Assembly (NCBI GenBank): GCA_023253905.1
Contig: JALREG010000283.1
Coordinates: 1 to 8,820, forward strand
Length of the DNA: 8,820 nucleotides
Source of the DNA: Burkholderiaceae bacterium
Lineage (GTDB): Bacteria > Pseudomonadota > Gammaproteobacteria > Burkholderiales > Burkholderiaceae
Reading direction: 5' to 3'
Shown: piece by piece, positions 6,560 through 8,820 of the stretch
Position numbering within the stretch: the stretch's first letter is position 1
How the letters are laid out: each line of letters starts with the position of its first letter
Translations under genes and position numbers: made by a program
The notes under the pieces: model-generated
Told to the model about the DNA's origin: nothing
Database searches by the model: none
Seen by the model: only the letters and a program-made list of their open reading frames with translations

Positions 6560-7111
6560 ATGGTCAACGTATCCAATGTCGCTGTAACTGCTTTACTGTC
6601 CATCGGTTGCTTGGGCGCGATTGCACAACCCGCCCCAGTTGACCACACGCAACATCATCCGACAGGCGCCTCCCCAACGGCGACTATGCCGACACAGACG
6701 ACACCGGACACATCGCCAACCACAACGACTCCGGCAGGAACCGGCCACATGGCGGCGATGGAAAAGCAACTACAAGCCATGAAGGCAATGCGTGAAAAGC
6801 TCGCGGCTGCCAAAACGCCCGAGGAACGCCGTGCTGTCATGGCTGAACACATGAAAACCATGCACGACAGCATGGCCATGGTGGATATGATGAGATCTCC
6901 AACCGGATTGGGCGGCATGGGAATGATGAGTGCCGCTTCAGCACCTCCTGGTGCATCGTCCCCGGCTCAGGCGATGAATCAGGGAATGCCCGCAGCCCCG
7001 GGGGGCATGATGCCCATGATGGAGGCCATGCACCATCGACACCAAATGATGGAGAAACGCATGGAGATGATGGAATCGATGATGCGCATGATGATGGATC
7101 GCATGCAGTGA
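6560..7111 (+). CDS. Methionine/histidine-rich exported protein, probable metal binder
   Basis: The 183-residue protein has a signal peptide (1-22, ALLSIGCLGAIA, with AIA before Gln23), a His-containing mature start (DHTQHH), a Thr/Pro-rich linker (about 35-60), a charged helix (MEKQLQAMKAMREKLAAAK, then TPEERRAVMAEHMKTMHDSM), a Gly/Pro/Ala/Met stretch and a very Met-rich C-terminal helix (MMEKRMEMMESMMRMMMDRM). I count about 34 Met in 183 residues. Clustered Met and His are the usual periplasmic ligands for Cu(I) and silver, so copper binding is inferred; no enzyme motif is present. GAGGA at 6551-6555 precedes the ATG by four bases. It is convergent with a DUF411 gene, itself often found with copper resistance. 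Low complexity may blur homology. Confidence 0.85.
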   Translation: MVNVSNVAVTALLSIGCLGAIAQPAPVDHTQHHPTGASPTATMPTQTTPDTSPTTTTPAGTGHMAAMEKQLQAMKAMREKLAAAKTPEERRAVMAEHMKTMHDSMAMVDMMRSPTGLGGMGMMSAASAPPGASSPAQAMNQGMPAAPGGMMPMMEAMHHRHQMMEKRMEMMESMMRMMMDRMQ

Positions 7112-7198
7112 GCAACGGGTGATTGCTCCCCGGGGGCGTTCTCCGTCGCGTAACGGTGCTGCTTGTTTCACCAGACTCGCGGCATCCGGGCGTAAACC

Positions 7199-7690
7199 TT
7201 AGCGATAGGTGCTGAAGACCGACTGCGCGCCATTGCGCTGAATCAGCAACACATCGTAAGGGTCCCTGCGGCCGCCGTAGACCGCGCCGTCCATCCCCGG
7301 TGATCCGACCGGCATTCCTGGGACGGCGAGACCCAGAGCAGAGGGCCTTTCATCCAACAATCGCTTCACATCAGCGGCTGGTACATGACCTTCGATGACA
7401 TAGCCTTGTACCAGCGCTGTGTGACAAGACCCGAACTGCCGGGGCATCCCGAGACGCGCACGAGCCGAGACGTTTCCTTCATCGAATACGATTGGTTCAA
7501 AGCCATTTTTTTGCAGATGTTCGACCCAGTCCTGGCAGCATCCGCAGTTCGGGTCTTTCCAGACCTGAACAGACAATTTGCTACGCCCATGTGCCCAGCC
7601 AGAACCTCCTGTGAGAACGCCTGCCAACCCAAGCAGAATAAGCCGACGATCAAGTAACCAGCGATTATTGCGTGGTGCAGCGACTTTCAT
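7199..7690 (-). CDS. DUF411 exported metal-binding protein
   Basis: The 163-residue protein has an N-terminal signal with twin arginines (RRLILLGLAGVL, residues 15-26), possibly a Tat signal, and then the DUF411 domain: VWKDPNCGCCQDWVEHL (43-59) with Cys49, Cys51 and Cys52; FGSCHTALVQGYVIEGHVPA (86-105) with Cys89, His90 and His102; ERPSALGLAVPGMP (114-127) and GSPGMD (129-134); and the closing YDVLLI. All conserved ligands are present. DUF411 proteins are repeatedly found with copper and other metal resistance genes; their precise role is not established. GAGGA lies about 10 bases upstream of the ATG. The gene follows the helicase terminator, so it probably has its own promoter, and ends 87 bp from the convergent Met-rich gene. 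Confidence 0.93.
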   Translation of the reverse strand: MKVAAPRNNRWLLDRRLILLGLAGVLTGGSGWAHGRSKLSVQVWKDPNCGCCQDWVEHLQKNGFEPIVFDEGNVSARARLGMPRQFGSCHTALVQGYVIEGHVPAADVKRLLDERPSALGLAVPGMPVGSPGMDGAVYGGRRDPYDVLLIQRNGAQSVFSTYR

Positions 7691-7732
7691 GACGGATCAG
7701 TCCTCGTTGTTGCATCCATTAAATCGTAAGGT

Positions 7733-7750
7733 CGTATTCCCCGAAATACG
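7733..7750. promoter_or_regulatory. Inverted repeat upstream of the DUF411 gene
   Basis: The arms CGTATT and AATACG are a perfect 6-bp inverted repeat with a 6-base spacer (CCCCGA on plus). On the minus strand it overlaps the spacer of a possible promoter, TTGCGT (7748-7753) and TACGAT (7723-7728), with a 19-bp spacing like that of MerR-family promoters. The repeat is about 3.5 bp off the centre of that spacer, so a MerR-type operator is only a possibility. Confidence 0.3.
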
Positions 7751-7751
7751 C

Positions 7752-7776
7752 AAAAAACCTCATCGCTGGCTATGAG
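7752..7776 (-). terminator. Intrinsic terminator of the helicase gene
   Basis: On the minus strand, CTCAT and ATGAG pair around AGCCAGCG, in which GC/GC can extend the stem past one mismatch, and GTTTTTT follows directly. It begins two bases after the helicase stop codon, the expected place, and separates that transcript from the DUF411 gene. Confidence 0.75.
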
Positions 7777-7778
7777 CT

Positions 7779-8820
7779 TTACCTGGAGCGAGAATTTTTA
7801 CGCGGCCACGGCGACGGACCTGAACGCGGTGTATCAGTCCCTGCAGGGCCACCCGGCCCTCGAGACTCGCGAGACCGAACCGTTTTTTGTTCTGGCTGCC
7901 CTGATGCTGGGAATTTCGGTGATCGCGATGTTCCTGGCCTGGCGGGGCGCTCTGCCCGTGCAGCGGGCTCGCTGGCTGAAGTCCGCGGACCGCGCGGGGG
8001 CATCGCCTCGGTGAGGTGAATGCGAAGCATCTGTCCCGCCACCCGCACCTTGCTCAGGTGCTTGATGATGCGAGCGGGCAGGGCCTCGGGGAGCTCCACC
8101 AGACTATGCTGCTCGAGCACCCGGATACGACCAATCTGACGGGCCTCGAGGCCCGCCTCATTGGCAATCGCCCCCATCAGGTTGCCCGGCTTGGCGCCAT
8201 GGGCTTCACCCACTTCCACCCGGAAGGTCTGAAAGCCGGTTGAGCCGGGACTGAATCGGACAGGCTTGGCAGGGCCCTCCCAGGGTCGTGCTGACTCGGC
8301 TTCGCGAGGTACGCGCGACGCCCTGGATCTGGCGCGAGTATCGCCCCCGGTCTCAGCATCCCCCGGAATTGCCGGGTTTGGGGCGTTTGCCGCAAAGGCG
8401 CGGCGAGCCGTGCGATCAGCAGACCGGTTCGTCCCATCATCACTGGATCGATCACCCGAGCGAATCGCGGGGCGCTCCGAGAAGGCCGCGGAAGCCTCTG
8501 CAGCGTCCTGACCCTTGGCAAGCAACAGCGGCAGCCCGCCGCGCGACATGCGCGCCAGGGCGGCTGCAATTTCGATGGCAGCAACACCATGCTCCTGCTC
8601 GTACTCGCTCACGATGCCGGCAAAGACCTCCAGGCCACCCGCATCCAGTGTTTCGGTAATGCGGTCCTTGAAGCGGGCGATACGTACCGCGTTGACAGCC
8701 CGAATGGTGGGCAGCTCGAGAGCGGCAATCGGCTGGCGCGTGGCGCGTTCGATGGCCTTGAGCAGCCCTCGTTCACGCGGCGTGACAAACAAAATGGCCT
8801 CACCACTGCGACCGGCCCGG
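7779..8820 (-). CDS. deaD: DeaD/CsdA-type DEAD-box RNA helicase, C-terminal part
   Basis: The frame enters from the right edge and supplies the last 346 residues; the ATPase core lies outside the window. It opens with the end of helicase motif VI (RAGRSGEAILFVTPRE), then the post-core helical region (LLKAIERATRQPIAALELPT, and later YEQEHGVAAIEIAAALARM). An Arg/Ser/Ala-rich linker (roughly 8500-8245) precedes a DbpA-type RNA-binding domain (about 8240-8015) with FRVEVGEAHGAKPGNLMGAI, NEAGLEARQIGRIRV and KVRVAGQMLRI. The tail is basic and Pro/Arg/Gly/Ser-rich, as in DeaD proteins that act on ribosomal or structured mRNA, often in the cold. A helicase-type start is beyond the window; TTG at 8792 lies inside the conserved motif and is not the start. 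An intrinsic terminator follows the stop. Confidence 0.92.
   Translation of the reverse strand, partial: RAGRSGEAILFVTPRERGLLKAIERATRQPIAALELPTIRAVNAVRIARFKDRITETLDAGGLEVFAGIVSEYEQEHGVAAIEIAAALARMSRGGLPLLLAKGQDAAEASAAFSERPAIRSGDRSSDDGTNRSADRTARRAFAANAPNPAIPGDAETGGDTRARSRASRVPREAESARPWEGPAKPVRFSPGSTGFQTFRVEVGEAHGAKPGNLMGAIANEAGLEARQIGRIRVLEQHSLVELPEALPARIIKHLSKVRVAGQMLRIHLTEAMPPRGPRTSASEPAARAERPARPGTSRSPKFPASGQPEQKTVRSRESRGPGGPAGTDTPRSGPSPWPRKNSRSR

Noticed and set aside
7110..7128. GAGCAA/TTGCTC hairpin at the end of the Met-rich gene as a terminator
   Set aside because: A 6-bp stem without a following T-run; too weak to call.
7772..8014. Plus-strand 80-aa ORF with a membrane-like segment (FFVLAALMLGISVIAMFLAW), antisense to the helicase tail
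   Set aside because: It has no ribosome site, its ATG lies inside the helicase terminator stem, and the opposite strand carries a recognisable helicase. The hydrophobic stretch is the complement of Arg/Pro/Ser-rich codons. Worth revisiting only if transcription is seen.

Overview
The window looks like chromosomal DNA of a Beta- or Gammaproteobacterium: high-GC coding sequence, Gram-negative export signals, FNR-type operator sites and protein families typical of these groups (FumC, DeaD, DUF411, two-CBS proteins). Placement below class level is not supported. No tRNA, rRNA, transposase or CRISPR array was seen.

Layout. Positions 1-423 (minus strand) hold two 201-bp repeats of a large beta-strand-repeat adhesin with no start codon, joined directly to a broken, frameshifted Spy/CpxP-like periplasmic gene (423-644, minus). 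A divergent SDR oxidoreductase (816-1586) follows; the gap carries a palindromic FNR-type box placed as expected for a class II promoter of the SDR gene. Next come a doubtful 64-aa ORF (1718-1912), a two-CBS protein (1938-2366, minus), a 444-bp gap and a complete class II fumarase gene fumC (2811-4202). Convergent with fumC is a minus-strand operon read from 6069 down to 4212: an NfeD ClpP-like protease domain, a separate NfeD OB-fold fragment, a shortened flotillin-like FloA protein and a small single-pass membrane protein. The last third holds a Met-rich exported protein (6560-7111), a convergent DUF411 protein (7199-7690, minus), and the C-terminal half of a DeaD-type RNA helicase running off the right edge (minus) with a good intrinsic terminator.

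How the genes may work together. The nfeD-floA-small protein set is a membrane-organising module in which NfeD has lost its membrane block and FloA lacks about 100 internal residues; this is the most unusual thing in the window. The Met-rich protein, the DUF411 protein and the dead Spy-like gene suggest periplasmic copper or envelope-stress handling. FNR-type boxes before the SDR gene and before nfeD hint at oxygen-responsive control. I see no clear wholly new system; the best candidate is the condensed NfeD/FloA module, which could equally be a decaying operon.
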